Shown here: positions 1 to 8,870 of the stretch, one piece after another
How the letters are laid out: every line of letters begins with the position of its first letter
Numbering within the stretch: the stretch's first letter is position 1
DNA from: Pseudomonadales bacterium
GTDB taxonomy: Bacteria; Pseudomonadota; Gammaproteobacteria; Pseudomonadales; Azotimanducaceae
Direction: 5' to 3'
Length of the DNA: 64,000 nt
Assembly (NCBI GenBank): GCA_028285415.1
Contig: JANQPF010000005.1
Span: forward strand, 62,001-126,000
Program-made: the position numbers and the translations under genes
Notes under the pieces: generated by a model
The model's database searches: none
What the model was told of the DNA's origin: nothing
What the model saw: the letters and a program-made list of their open reading frames with translations, nothing else

Positions 1-248
1 AGCGAGCTGACCTCGCCGTCGCCGTTGATCTGGCAGACGAGGCCGTCACCGACCGGGAAGCGCGTACCCGGCGCTGCCGTGCTGAGGAGATCGCCCGGAA
101 TAAGTCCGTAGAGACAGAGACTTTCCGCCATCGGTCCCGGCGCGCCGAAGCCCTGGACCACGCCCCACACTACGGCGTTCATGCCAATCAGCACGTAGGT
201 CGCGATCGGCGCTCGCAACGTGGGATTTTCGTCTCGTATCGGGATCAT
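1..248 (-). CDS. Rhomboid-family membrane protein, N-terminal part (cut by left edge)
   Basis: The minus-strand frame starts at ATG 248 and stays open to base 1. It begins MIPIRDENPT, followed by a first hydrophobic helix (about residues 15-35, TYVLIGMNAVVWGVV). This opening is typical of bacterial rhomboid intramembrane serine proteases (PF01694), which start with a short MIPLRDxNPT-like stretch before the first membrane helix. The later helices with the catalytic Ser and His lie outside the window, so protease activity cannot be judged. A start 7 bases further upstream in another frame gives a protein with no such pattern and was not used. The cupin gene lies 45 bp upstream on the same strand. 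Confidence 0.72.
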   Translation of the reverse strand, partial: MIPIRDENPTLRAPIATYVLIGMNAVVWGVVQGFGAPGPMAESLCLYGLIPGDLLSTAAPGTRFPVGDGLVCQINGDGEVSS

Positions 249-293
249 GAAGCATTAGTCGCGGCCGCGGAGAAATAGTTCGGCGGGTCTTGC

Positions 294-770
294 TCAGCGG
301 GGCGGCAGCTCTTCGAGATTCTCCCAGTCTGTCCAGCGCCGGCGCCCGTTCGATTTGATGAGCGTGCGACGAATATCGGGATAGTGGACCAGATCGTTTG
401 CCTGGCGCTCACCCCCCATCAGGTAAACCAGATCCTCCGCGTGGGGGTTACGCAGCGAATGCGCCGGTGACGGTGCGGGAAAGCCGAGAAAGTCTCCTGG
501 CCCGACGGCGATCTCCTCATCCCCGATGCGGGCAATGCCACGTCCGGAGACGATGTAGATAAACTCTTCGTCGGCGTCGTGATAGTGGTGCGTCGTCGAA
601 TCCCGGTCGGTCTCGATGCGCACGAGGTGAATGCCGATCCGCGTCATGCCTGCCGGATCGCTCAGGGTGCGTGTGTGGCGAATGGCGTTATCGTTGAACT
701 GATGCTGCACCACTTTTTCCGGCATGGCTGCAATGGCGTCTCGTGACAGGAGGTGTTCGGAAGTAGGCAC
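294..770 (-). CDS. Small single-domain cupin protein
   Basis: 158 residues, read from GTG 770, which has GGAG six bases upstream. It is a one-domain cupin (beta-barrel metal-binding fold). Cupin motif 1 is visible as HHYHDADEE (His62, His64, Glu68), followed by the glycine turn SGRG. Motif 2 follows at PGDFLGFP with His104. These residues would bind one divalent metal. Cupins of this size range from sugar isomerases to oxygenases and sensors, so the substrate cannot be named. The gene follows hisC by 18 bp on the same strand and may be cotranscribed. The family is certain; the function is open. Confidence 0.88.
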   Translation of the reverse strand: MPTSEHLLSRDAIAAMPEKVVQHQFNDNAIRHTRTLSDPAGMTRIGIHLVRIETDRDSTTHHYHDADEEFIYIVSGRGIARIGDEEIAVGPGDFLGFPAPSPAHSLRNPHAEDLVYLMGGERQANDLVHYPDIRRTLIKSNGRRRWTDWENLEELPPR

Positions 771-788
771 GGCGTTCTCCGATTGTTG

Positions 789-1868
789 TCAGGTCAGCAC
801 CTGGCTCAGATTGTCGATCAGCGCATCGTTCTGCTCGGCGGTGCCAACGGTGATACGCAGTTTGTCGGTCAGCATCGGCGCATCGAAATAGCGCACCAGA
901 ATGCCGGCAGCTTTGAGATGTGCGTGCAGCGAGGCTGCGGTGGATCCCGACGTTTCCGGCACGTTCACCAGGATGAAGTTGGCTTCGCTTGGCGGACTGG
1001 ACAGACCAAGCTGACCGAGCGCGTTGGCCAGGCGTGTGCGCTCGCTGCGCACCTCCGCCCAGCCTTGCTGCGCGTAGGCGAGATCTTCAAAAGCGGCAAG
1101 ACCAACCGCCTGGCTGATGTGGTCGATGTTGTAGCTGTCGCGGGTTTTGCTGACGATGGGGTCGATGAGGCTTTCGGGCCCAAGGAGATAGCCAAGGCGC
1201 ATACCCGCCAGGCTGTAGCCTTTGCTGAACGTGCGCAGGATCAGCACGTTGTCGCGTCTGAGCAGCGGCATGCTGTCGTAGCTGCGTTCCGGCGTGACAA
1301 AATCGACGTACGCCTCATCAACCAGGAGCACGCCGTTGAGGTCTGCGGCAATGGCTTCGAGCCTCTCTTGATCGAGCAGGATCCCCGTTGGGGCATGTGG
1401 ATTTACCAGGCAGGTGAGCTCTGCTCCTCCTGCGTTCAGACTCGCGGCTAAATTCTCAGGCAGGGACCAGTCGTCGTTCAATTTGACTTCGACCACGCGG
1501 GCGCCATGAACGTTGGCCAGCACCGGATACAGCGAATAGCTCGGCGTTGCCATCCCCAGGGCACCGCCGCTGTCGACGAACGTGCTGAGCGCCAGGCGTA
1601 GCGCCTCGTCGCCGCCGTTGGTGACGACAACGTTGTTGCGCGCGATTCCATGTCGTTCCGCAATCGCGTCGCGTAGCTTGTCTGCCGTGGGCTGCGGATA
1701 CGTGCGCAATGCGCTGACGTCGATGTTGTCCAGCGCCGCCTGCGCCCGGGACGAGACGGGATATGGATTCTCGTTGGTGTTGAGCTTGATGGTGCGGCCG
1801 TCCTGAGGTTGCTCCCCCCAGGTATAACCCTGCATGGCGCGGACGTTGGGCCGCTCGTAGTTACTCAC
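789..1868 (-). CDS. hisC: Histidinol-phosphate aminotransferase
   Basis: Fold-type I PLP aminotransferase of the HisC family, catalysing glutamate-dependent transamination of imidazole acetol phosphate in histidine synthesis. With the GTG start at 1868 it has 359 residues, the usual HisC length. Visible motifs are LNTNENPYP near the N-terminus, Asn156 (LVNPHAPTG), Asp184 (VDEAY) and the Schiff-base Lys216 in RTFSKGYSLAG. I chose GTG 1868 because it overlaps the stop of the upstream permease (GTGAGTAA), the family N-terminus fits, and the longer upstream reading would run through the permease gene. It is not in a his operon, so a paralogue acting on aromatic or other amino acids is possible. 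Confidence 0.88.
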   Translation of the reverse strand: MSNYERPNVRAMQGYTWGEQPQDGRTIKLNTNENPYPVSSRAQAALDNIDVSALRTYPQPTADKLRDAIAERHGIARNNVVVTNGGDEALRLALSTFVDSGGALGMATPSYSLYPVLANVHGARVVEVKLNDDWSLPENLAASLNAGGAELTCLVNPHAPTGILLDQERLEAIAADLNGVLLVDEAYVDFVTPERSYDSMPLLRRDNVLILRTFSKGYSLAGMRLGYLLGPESLIDPIVSKTRDSYNIDHISQAVGLAAFEDLAYAQQGWAEVRSERTRLANALGQLGLSSPPSEANFILVNVPETSGSTAASLHAHLKAAGILVRYFDAPMLTDKLRITVGTAEQNDALIDNLSQVLT

Positions 1869-2967
1869 CGGAGATGACGCCGGCGCTCTCGTCAGGGCTG
1901 CCGTCAGGTTCGGGTTCGAGGCGTTCAGGTAGCGCGTCTGCCGGACCGAGCAGATGCGCCAGCCATTCCGTGCCGGGATTGGCTTCGAGCGCAATCTTTG
2001 CCGTCATGGTGAGCGGCACCGAAAGGAGCATCCCGACCGGTCCGAGGATCCAGCCCCAGAAGACCAGTGAAAGAAATACGACCAAGGTGGAAAGGCCCAG
2101 GCCACGGCCCATGAAGCGCGGTTCGATGCCGTTGCCCATGAATACGTTGATCGCGAAGAATCCAATGGCCACGCCAACGGCCGGGCCGGGGCCCAGCTGT
2201 ATCAGCGCCAGCAGGATCGGTGGTATGGCCGCCAACAGTGAGCCAATGGTGGGTACATAGTTCAGCAGAAACGCCAGGAGTCCCCAGAGGATCGGAAAGT
2301 CGACGCCGAGGATCCACAGGAAGACGGACACCAGAATCCCGGTGACGATGCTCACGGTCGTCTTGATGGCGATGTAGCGATTGACGTTTTCCGCAAAACG
2401 GTAGAAGTAGGGCAGGTCCTTCTCGGGGTCCTGCAGAACGTCAGAAAGTTTGCGTGGAAAGCTCGCAGCTTCGGCCAGAATGAAGATGACCGTCAGGATG
2501 ATGAGGAAGCTGTTGGACAGCACCCCACCCAGCCTCGCAAGCGTGGTGCCAGCCATTTCGAGCGCGGTGCTCGGCGAGAAGTTCTGCTGGATGGTCGCCG
2601 CTGGAATTTCCACGCCAATGCGATTGAGCCATGGCTGCAGCCAGGCGTTTGCATCGCTTTGCAGCGCAGCAAGGCGCTCCGTATAGAACGGCAGCTTTGC
2701 GGTAAACGCTGATGCGGACTGTGCAACGAGCGCGCCGAGAATGACCACCAGAATGACCATCGCAACCATGACGGCGGGTAGCGAAAACGCCGCGGGCATG
2801 CCGCGACGCTGCATCCAGAACATGGGCGTGGCGGCAATGGTTGCGATGAAGGCGGAGAGCAGGAACGGCACCATGAGATCCTGTGCGGCTTTCATGCCGG
2901 CGGCGATGACCACCAACGCCGCCAGGATCAGAATGCCGCTGCCGCGGATTCGAATGGACTCGGACAT
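1861..2967 (-). CDS. AI-2E/PerM-family membrane permease
   Basis: 368 residues with about eight hydrophobic segments, starting with ILILAALVVIAAGMKAAQDL. The large middle loop, the paired helices around ILWGLLAFLLNYVPTIGS and the GxxxxxPL ending match the AI-2E family transporter domain (PF01594; E. coli TqsA, YdiK and PerM). The LNYVPTIGS stretch is especially characteristic. Members export autoinducer-2 or act as Na+/H+ antiporters, and the substrate cannot be told from sequence. The gene starts 9 bp after the amidase gene ends and its last codons overlap hisC by 8 bp, so the three are probably one transcript. Confidence 0.87.
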   Translation of the reverse strand: MSESIRIRGSGILILAALVVIAAGMKAAQDLMVPFLLSAFIATIAATPMFWMQRRGMPAAFSLPAVMVAMVILVVILGALVAQSASAFTAKLPFYTERLAALQSDANAWLQPWLNRIGVEIPAATIQQNFSPSTALEMAGTTLARLGGVLSNSFLIILTVIFILAEAASFPRKLSDVLQDPEKDLPYFYRFAENVNRYIAIKTTVSIVTGILVSVFLWILGVDFPILWGLLAFLLNYVPTIGSLLAAIPPILLALIQLGPGPAVGVAIGFFAINVFMGNGIEPRFMGRGLGLSTLVVFLSLVFWGWILGPVGMLLSVPLTMTAKIALEANPGTEWLAHLLGPADALPERLEPEPDGSPDESAGVISGE

Positions 2968-2976
2968 CTGGAGAGC

Positions 2977-3801
2977 CTACTCGAAGGGTTGCCGGTTGGC
3001 GAGACTGGGAATCTCACGCCGCACCCGCTCAACTTCGCCCGGGTCTATCTCGGCGATGGCGTAGCCGTCTCCCGCGTCGATTTCCGCGACGATGCGTCCC
3101 CATGGATCGACTATGAGCGAATGTCCGTAGGAGGCGCGGTGTTTGCTGTGCTGACCGTGCTGCGCAGGGGCAATCACGTAACACTGGGTTTCGATGGCGC
3201 GCGCTTTGAGAAGCGTATGCCAATGCATGGCGCCGGTGGTGGCAGTAAACGCTGACGGTACCGACACCGCGACCGCGCCGAGATCGGCGAGGCGTTGGTA
3301 AAGTTGCGGAAAGCGCACGTCGTAGCAGACGGTGAGGCCGAGCGTGCCGAAGCGGGTATCGGTGGTGACTGCGCGGTTGCCGGGTGCGGTTTGCTTCGAT
3401 TCCTGCAGTCGCGGCCCGTCGGCGATGTCGACGTCGAAGAGATGTATCTTGCGATACATTGCGCGTACCTCGCCGTCCGCGCCGAGATAAACGCTGGTGT
3501 TGTAGCAACGTTCCGGATCTTCGGGAATGGCCTCGTGAAAACCGCCGAGAAGAAGCTCGCAGTCGAGCTCGCGTGCGAGCGCCTGACACCGAGCGAGTAT
3601 GGGTCCGCCGGCCGGAAGCTGCTCCAGCATTTCTTTTTTAACTTCGTGGCGGCCGAGATAGGCGAACGCTTCCGCCCAGAAAATGACAGTTGCCCCCTCC
3701 GCGGCAGCCTGACGGCTGAGGGTGCTCAGCACCTGCAGATTTGCGTCGACGTCAGTGCCGGCGCAGTGCTGCACGACGGCGACCCGTGTCGGTTGCGCCA
3801 T
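2977..3801 (-). CDS. Nitrilase-fold carbon-nitrogen hydrolase (Nit1/Nit2-like amidase)
   Basis: 274 residues, cytosolic. The catalytic triad of the nitrilase superfamily is clear: Glu44 (FWAEAF), Lys118 (YRKIHLFDVDI) and Cys159 (LTVCYDVRFP). The RKIHLFD and CYDVRFPQLY signatures place it in the Nit1/Nit2 branch, whose studied members hydrolyse deaminated glutathione (a side-product repair role) or omega-amides. The Rhodopseudomonas- and Vibrio-type amidases are more distant. It starts with ATG 3801, 9 bp after the sensor kinase stop and 9 bp before the permease, giving a tight kinase-amidase-permease-hisC run. The substrate is inferred, not shown. Confidence 0.9.
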   Translation of the reverse strand: MAQPTRVAVVQHCAGTDVDANLQVLSTLSRQAAAEGATVIFWAEAFAYLGRHEVKKEMLEQLPAGGPILARCQALARELDCELLLGGFHEAIPEDPERCYNTSVYLGADGEVRAMYRKIHLFDVDIADGPRLQESKQTAPGNRAVTTDTRFGTLGLTVCYDVRFPQLYQRLADLGAVAVSVPSAFTATTGAMHWHTLLKARAIETQCYVIAPAQHGQHSKHRASYGHSLIVDPWGRIVAEIDAGDGYAIAEIDPGEVERVRREIPSLANRQPFE

Positions 3802-3810
3802 GACGAATGA

Positions 3811-6126
3811 TCAAACGGCTAAGAGAGCTCGAATCTTAGCCAGTAACTGTTCCGAATTCAGTGGTTTTTCGAAAATCCCTGCAAGGCTCGCCGTGGCGAG
3901 CGCCTCAGGATCCAGGTTGTTGGCGTTGCCGGTGGTGAGAATGACGGGCAGGTCCGGGCGCAGCGCGTGAATGTCTTCGGCGAGCTCAAGACCCGTGCCC
4001 TGGGGCATGAGGTGATCGGTGATGACGAGATCGAAGCTCTCCGGATTGGCTACGAAGGTCTCGAGCGCCTCGGTAGGCATCGCCGCCGAGACGGTTTCGA
4101 ACTCGTCCGGGTCGAGCAGAGATTCCAGATACATGGCGACCGAAGGGTCGTCCTCTATGAGAAGAATACGCTTGCCGGTCGTCTGGACGCCGAGTTTTGC
4201 CGCCTCAGGCGGGAAGTAGACGACAAACCGGGCACCGCCCTCAGCGCGGTTCGCGGCGTGCACGTGCCCGCCATGCTCGTGAACGATGCCGTGAACGACG
4301 GAGAGACCGAGACCAATACCCTGGCCGACCGCTTTGCTGGTTTGAAACGGCGTGAAGATGTTTTCCGCGGTGCCGCTGATACCCGAGCCGCTGTCTTCGA
4401 CTTTGATCGCGATGTATTCACCCGAAAAGCGGGACAGGCAGGAACTGCAGCGCAATTGATCGGCCGTGGTCATTTCCAGGTGGATGTCGATTTGACCGCG
4501 GTTGTGCATCGCTTCGGCCGCATTGATGCAGAGGTTCACCAGGACCTGCTGCAGCTGCTCAGGGTCGATGTGCAGATGGATCGTCTGCTCCGGCAGGTGC
4601 GTGTTGATGCCCACCGTCGCCGGCAGGCTGCCGCGCAAGAGGTCCTGGGCCTGGCGCAGCGTGTCGCCGAGGTTGAGCTCTTTGGGCTCGGAGGGTGAGC
4701 TGCGGCTGTAGACGAGAAGCTGCTTGACCAGGTTCGCGCCCCGCTCGCCGGAATGCTGGATTTCCTCGAGGTAGCGGATCAGCTTGGTGCGGTCGTCGAG
4801 GCTCGATTTGTCCCGCGCCAGCTCCGCGAAACCGAGGATGCTCGCGAGGATGTTGTTGAAGTCGTGGGCGAAGCCACCGGCAAGCTGGCCGATGGTTTTG
4901 AGCTTCTGCGCCTGCTGCAGCGACTTCTGCAGCTGACGGTGTTCTTCAGCGAGGGTCTTGGCGGCGCGTAGCTCTTTGTTGCGTCTGGATACTTCCTGGA
5001 GGCGCTGGTGCGCTTCGAAGCGGGCATCCTCCGAGTCTTTGAGCTGACGCACCAGCGCGGCAGAAAGTATCGCCAGCTCCGCCATAGAGCCGAGGTGTAC
5101 CGAATGCTGCAGCACGATGGAGGGTTCGAAAACTGCAAAGAGCATCCCGAGATGGGCCAGACCGCCTGCGGCAATCATGCTGTTGGCGGTTAGAAAGATG
5201 ACGCCGTTGGTGTGACCCTTCTGAGCCGCATATGCACCAATGTAGAGGAGCGCGACGAATGTAACTGTGCTGATTCCGCTCTGGACGAGATAGGCAAGCG
5301 GTCCCGGGGCAGCAAGCGTTAGACACGCGCTGAGAAAGATGGCTGCCTGCAGGATTCTGCGGCCCTGGACGAGTCGATTCGTATCCGCCAGGTTGAGGAA
5401 ACTGTGTGCAAACTCGAGCAGGAGTATGAGGGCGAGACTCCAGCCAACCGCCAGCATGACGTTGTTGAGCGCGGGCGTTTCCGGCCAGAGAAAGAGCGCT
5501 CCGGTGCCGTCGGCGGTCGTGAGAAACACCGTGAGACTGGCGGCATAAAGAGAGTAGTAGAGATAAGCCCGGACTCGTGTGCCGGCAAACATTGCAAGGT
5601 TGTACAGAACCATGATCAGCACAATGCCGTAGTACAGACCGTGGAAGATGTTCAGTCGGGCGTTGAATTCCGAGAATTCCACCGCGCTGAGAAGCTGCAC
5701 CGGGAAGTAGGTTGCCGCACGGCCGTCGTGGTAGACGTAGATCTGCGCCACGTCAGGATTGATGGGGAACGCGAACACTGAGCTGACAATCGGGCGCTCC
5801 GAGAGCGGGCGCGACGTTCCCGAGGGATACGTGGTGATCTCACCTGCGCCGTCGACGAGGTGGACGTCGATGTGGATCAGCCAAGGGTTGTCGATGGTGA
5901 AAAAGGTTGCTGCGTCCTGCGGCGGGATGTCGTAGCGCAGCCAGTGCGCCTGCCCATCGAAGGCGAAGGTTGCGGTGCCCGGCGCGGTACGCCAGCTATT
6001 GCTGGACAGCGCCTCTTCGATGTCATCGCTCGTCGCAGGTAGGTAGGCGTAGCCCTCGAGCGCATGGGCAGCCACGCTGAGCCCCAGGTTCAGCAGCACG
6101 ACGATGGTGACGACTACGCGTTTCAA
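3811..6126 (-). CDS. 7TMR-DISM hybrid sensor histidine kinase with C-terminal receiver
   Basis: 771 residues from TTG 6126, chosen for the GGAG five bases upstream. Order of parts: signal peptide (1-22); periplasmic 7TMR-DISM extracellular domain (about 25-150); seven membrane helices (about 160-360); a coiled-coil linker (365-410); HisKA with phospho-His421 in FAHDFNNIL; HATPase with N-box residues Asn531/Asn535 and the glycine loop GQGIGLGLS; and a receiver domain with Asp704 (LVITDHLMP). A CSSC pair (Cys560, Cys563) sits inside the ATPase domain, as in some hybrid kinases of this class. DISM receptors are thought to sense carbohydrate-like or small ligands. No response regulator lies nearby, so phosphate probably goes on through the receiver to an unlinked partner. 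Confidence 0.92.
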   Translation of the reverse strand: MKRVVVTIVVLLNLGLSVAAHALEGYAYLPATSDDIEEALSSNSWRTAPGTATFAFDGQAHWLRYDIPPQDAATFFTIDNPWLIHIDVHLVDGAGEITTYPSGTSRPLSERPIVSSVFAFPINPDVAQIYVYHDGRAATYFPVQLLSAVEFSEFNARLNIFHGLYYGIVLIMVLYNLAMFAGTRVRAYLYYSLYAASLTVFLTTADGTGALFLWPETPALNNVMLAVGWSLALILLLEFAHSFLNLADTNRLVQGRRILQAAIFLSACLTLAAPGPLAYLVQSGISTVTFVALLYIGAYAAQKGHTNGVIFLTANSMIAAGGLAHLGMLFAVFEPSIVLQHSVHLGSMAELAILSAALVRQLKDSEDARFEAHQRLQEVSRRNKELRAAKTLAEEHRQLQKSLQQAQKLKTIGQLAGGFAHDFNNILASILGFAELARDKSSLDDRTKLIRYLEEIQHSGERGANLVKQLLVYSRSSPSEPKELNLGDTLRQAQDLLRGSLPATVGINTHLPEQTIHLHIDPEQLQQVLVNLCINAAEAMHNRGQIDIHLEMTTADQLRCSSCLSRFSGEYIAIKVEDSGSGISGTAENIFTPFQTSKAVGQGIGLGLSVVHGIVHEHGGHVHAANRAEGGARFVVYFPPEAAKLGVQTTGKRILLIEDDPSVAMYLESLLDPDEFETVSAAMPTEALETFVANPESFDLVITDHLMPQGTGLELAEDIHALRPDLPVILTTGNANNLDPEALATASLAGIFEKPLNSEQLLAKIRALLAV

Positions 6127-6301
6127 TCCTTCTCCCGGGACGCTCAGGCTCGGTACTACGGTTCAGGCTGACACTGAGACAGGCGCTTGTGCGGCTTGTT
6201 CCGCGCGATCGCAAGCGGCTGGCGTGAGGCCCGGGCTTTTTGAACCGTCGGTTGCAATCTCCCGCCTGAGAGCAGGTGAAGCGACCCGATACCGGCGTCT
6301 G

Positions 6302-7510
6302 TTATTCTTTTGCGGACAGTTCTATGTCCGGCATCGAGCAGTCTACCTTTATACCCAGGTACTGCTCAATGGGAGGCAGATTGAAGGCGTCGTCCTCGGA
6401 GACGAAGCTGATGCTGACGCCGCTGGCGCCAGCGCGTCCGGTGCGGCCGATACGATGAACGTAGTCCTCGGGGTCTTCGGGTAGCTCGTAGTTGATCACG
6501 TGACTCACGCCGTCGACGTGGATGCCACGACCGGCAACGTCCGTGGCGACGAGATATTTGAGATCGCCGTCCTTGAAGCGGTTGAGCGTTGCCAGGCGCT
6601 TGCGCTGTGGAATGTCTCCGGCCAACGCCTCGCAGGGCACGTTGTGGTCGCGCAGATATTTCATCAGGCGATGAGTTTGATCCCGACGGTTGGCGAAGAT
6701 GATCGCCCGTTCCGTGTCTTCATGCAGGCACAGCGAACGCAGCGCCTGGTCTTTCTCGTCGCGCCCGATCATCCAGAATTTCTGCTCCACCGTGTCGGTG
6801 GCTACATGCTCAGGCTCGATGACTATGTGCTCGGCGTCGATGGTCCAGGACTGTGCCAGGCGCATGACGTCGTCGTTGAAGGTGGCGGAGAAAAACAGCG
6901 TCTGCCGCTGGCGTTTGTGCGGCGTCTGGAACACGATGCGGCGCACGTCCGGAATGAAGCCCATGTCGAGCATGCGGTCGGCTTCGTCGATGACAAGCAC
7001 TTCTACGCTCTTCAAAGAAACGATGTTGCGGTCGAGAAAGTCGATCAGCCGGCCGGGGGTTGCGACAAGGAGATCAACTGGCTTCTTGTTGAGCTTGTCG
7101 ATCTGTTTCTGGAAGTCCATCCCGCCGACAACGCAGACGGTGCGCTCCGGCATGTACTTGCTCAGGGACTTGGCGTCGCCTTCAATCTGCAACGCAAGCT
7201 CCCGGGTGGGAGCAAGAATCAGCGCCCGCGGACAGCCTGGCCTGGGCGCGTCCTGCAGCGGCTCTTCCCAGAAGCGGGTCAGCGCAGCAATTAAAAACGC
7301 GGCGGTTTTGCCGGTACCCGTCTGCGCCTGGCCGGTGACGTCGTAGTCGGACAGGGCAAACGGCAGCGCCTTGGATTGTATGGGGGTGCAGTATTCGTAG
7401 CCGAGCTCCGCAATGGCCCGCATCAGCGGGTCCGGCAGAGCAAAGTCGTGGAAGCGGTCCTTGTCGGGAACTTCCGGAACGGCGAAATCCTCTAACTTCC
7501 AATCCGACAT
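6302..7510 (-). CDS. rhlB: DEAD-box ATP-dependent RNA helicase, RhlB type
   Basis: 402 residues with all helicase motifs: Q-motif (YEYCTPIQSKAL), motif I AQTGTGKT, PTRELA, TPGR, motif II DEAD (VLVIDEADRMLDMGF), SAT, and the second-lobe motifs ATDVAGRGIH and HRIGRTGR. The opening FHDFALPDPLMRAI and ALPFALSDYDVTGQAQ are close to E. coli RhlB (421 aa), the helicase bound to RNase E in the RNA degradosome. The basic C-terminal tail of RhlB is short here. An RhlE-like paralogue is the alternative, but the N-terminal block favours RhlB. It stands alone between gaps of 175 and 76 bp. Confidence 0.87.
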   Translation of the reverse strand: MSDWKLEDFAVPEVPDKDRFHDFALPDPLMRAIAELGYEYCTPIQSKALPFALSDYDVTGQAQTGTGKTAAFLIAALTRFWEEPLQDAPRPGCPRALILAPTRELALQIEGDAKSLSKYMPERTVCVVGGMDFQKQIDKLNKKPVDLLVATPGRLIDFLDRNIVSLKSVEVLVIDEADRMLDMGFIPDVRRIVFQTPHKRQRQTLFFSATFNDDVMRLAQSWTIDAEHIVIEPEHVATDTVEQKFWMIGRDEKDQALRSLCLHEDTERAIIFANRRDQTHRLMKYLRDHNVPCEALAGDIPQRKRLATLNRFKDGDLKYLVATDVAGRGIHVDGVSHVINYELPEDPEDYVHRIGRTGRAGASGVSISFVSEDDAFNLPPIEQYLGIKVDCSMPDIELSAKE

Positions 7511-7586
7511 CAGGTTGTACGTTTCCTCGGCGCGATACTTGTTAAACGTCGTTTTTGCGCCTCTGGCGCGGGCAAACGACCACGCA

Positions 7587-8870
7587 TCATACCTGTCCGG
7601 AAAGGATTTGTCTGACTGAGGCGAGCTTCACGCATAGCGTGAGTACCTGCATGGCGGTCTCCAGCTCGTCGAGTTCGGCAAAAGTCGGAGCAATGCGAAC
7701 GTTGCGGTCGACAGGATCTTTGCCGTAAGGGTAAGTAGCGCCGGCGGGCGTCAGGGTGAGACCAACGTCCGCCGCCATGTCGACAACCTGAGCGGCAAGG
7801 CCAGGACGCAGATCGAGCGAGACGAAATAGCCGCCCTGAGGCCTCGTCCAATCGGCAATGCCGAGATTGCCCAGCTCAGCGCTCAGGACGTTCTCGACGA
7901 GATCAAACTTGGGTCGCAGGATTTCCGCATGCTGGGCCATGTGTTCCCGGAGACGGCCTTTCAGAAATCGCGAATGGCGCAGCTGATTCACTTTGTCCGG
8001 GCCAATCATCATGAAGCTGAGGCGCTGCTGGAGGGCATTCAGAACGTCCTCGCCCGATGACACGAACGCCACGCCGCCGCCGGCGAAAGTGATTTTCGAC
8101 GTCGAAGCGAACTGTACGATGTGATTGCTCGTGCCCGCGGCACGTGCAGCCTCGTGTAAAGACGCAAGTTGCGGTGGCGGCGTGACAAGGTCGTGCACGG
8201 CGTAGGCGTTATCCCACAACACGACAAAATCGTCGGCAGCGGCTTCGCGTGGCAGCTCGGCCAGCGCCGCCACCGTGGCGTCGTCGTAGACGCAACCGGT
8301 GGGGTTGGAGTACTTGGGCACGCACCAGATACCTTTGATGCCGGCGTCATCTTTCACCAGCGCGCGTGCCTGCTCGACGTCAGGCCCGTTTGCACCCATG
8401 TCGACGTTTACCATGCCGATGCCCAGCGCTTCGGTCAGCGCGAAGTGGCGGTCGTAGCCCGGCACGGGGGCCAGCACTTTCGGTTCGGGGTGAGCCGACC
8501 AGCGTCGTGCGTCACCCCAGAGGCCGTGCTGCAGCGCAGTGGATACGGTCAGGTGCATGAGGAAGAGGCTTGAGTTGCCGCCCGCAATGATTGCGTCCGC
8601 CGGCGCGCCCATGAGCTCGGAGCCGAGCTCGCGGGCGTCGGCGATGCCGCGAATTTCGCCGTAGTTACGCGTGTCGGTGCCATCGGCAGTGCGATAGTTA
8701 CCGTTGATCGTTTCCTCGAGACCTTCGCTGAGGGCAAGCTGTTCGGCACCGGGCTTCCCACGGCTCAGGTTGAGCGAGAGTTTGTTGCCGGCAACGTATG
8801 AGTACTCCTGGGCAAGGCTGGTTTCGAGCGCCTGCAGATCCTCCGCCGACAAACTGGCAAGATCGTTCAT
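7587..8870 (-). CDS. Class Ic aspartate-type aminotransferase
   Basis: 427-residue PLP enzyme. The sequence SRGKPGAEQL near residue 36, NYGEIRG, KYSNPTGCVY and the Schiff-base Lys259 in ASTSKITFAGGG match the subgroup Ic aspartate aminotransferases (PF12897), known from Corynebacterium and others and distinct from classical AspC. Expected reaction: aspartate + 2-oxoglutarate to oxaloacetate + glutamate. The start ATG 8870 overlaps the argC stop in an ATGA. Arginine synthesis needs aspartate and acetylglutamate semialdehyde, so pairing with argC is metabolically sensible. The family is clear; exact specificity is inferred. Confidence 0.86.
   Translation of the reverse strand: MNDLASLSAEDLQALETSLAQEYSYVAGNKLSLNLSRGKPGAEQLALSEGLEETINGNYRTADGTDTRNYGEIRGIADARELGSELMGAPADAIIAGGNSSLFLMHLTVSTALQHGLWGDARRWSAHPEPKVLAPVPGYDRHFALTEALGIGMVNVDMGANGPDVEQARALVKDDAGIKGIWCVPKYSNPTGCVYDDATVAALAELPREAAADDFVVLWDNAYAVHDLVTPPPQLASLHEAARAAGTSNHIVQFASTSKITFAGGGVAFVSSGEDVLNALQQRLSFMMIGPDKVNQLRHSRFLKGRLREHMAQHAEILRPKFDLVENVLSAELGNLGIADWTRPQGGYFVSLDLRPGLAAQVVDMAADVGLTLTPAGATYPYGKDPVDRNVRIAPTFAELDELETAMQVLTLCVKLASVRQILSGQV

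Noticed and set aside
46-255. 69-codon minus-strand frame near the left edge
   Set aside because: An overlapping frame from ATG 248 gives a rhomboid N-terminus; this one is Arg/Ser-rich noise.
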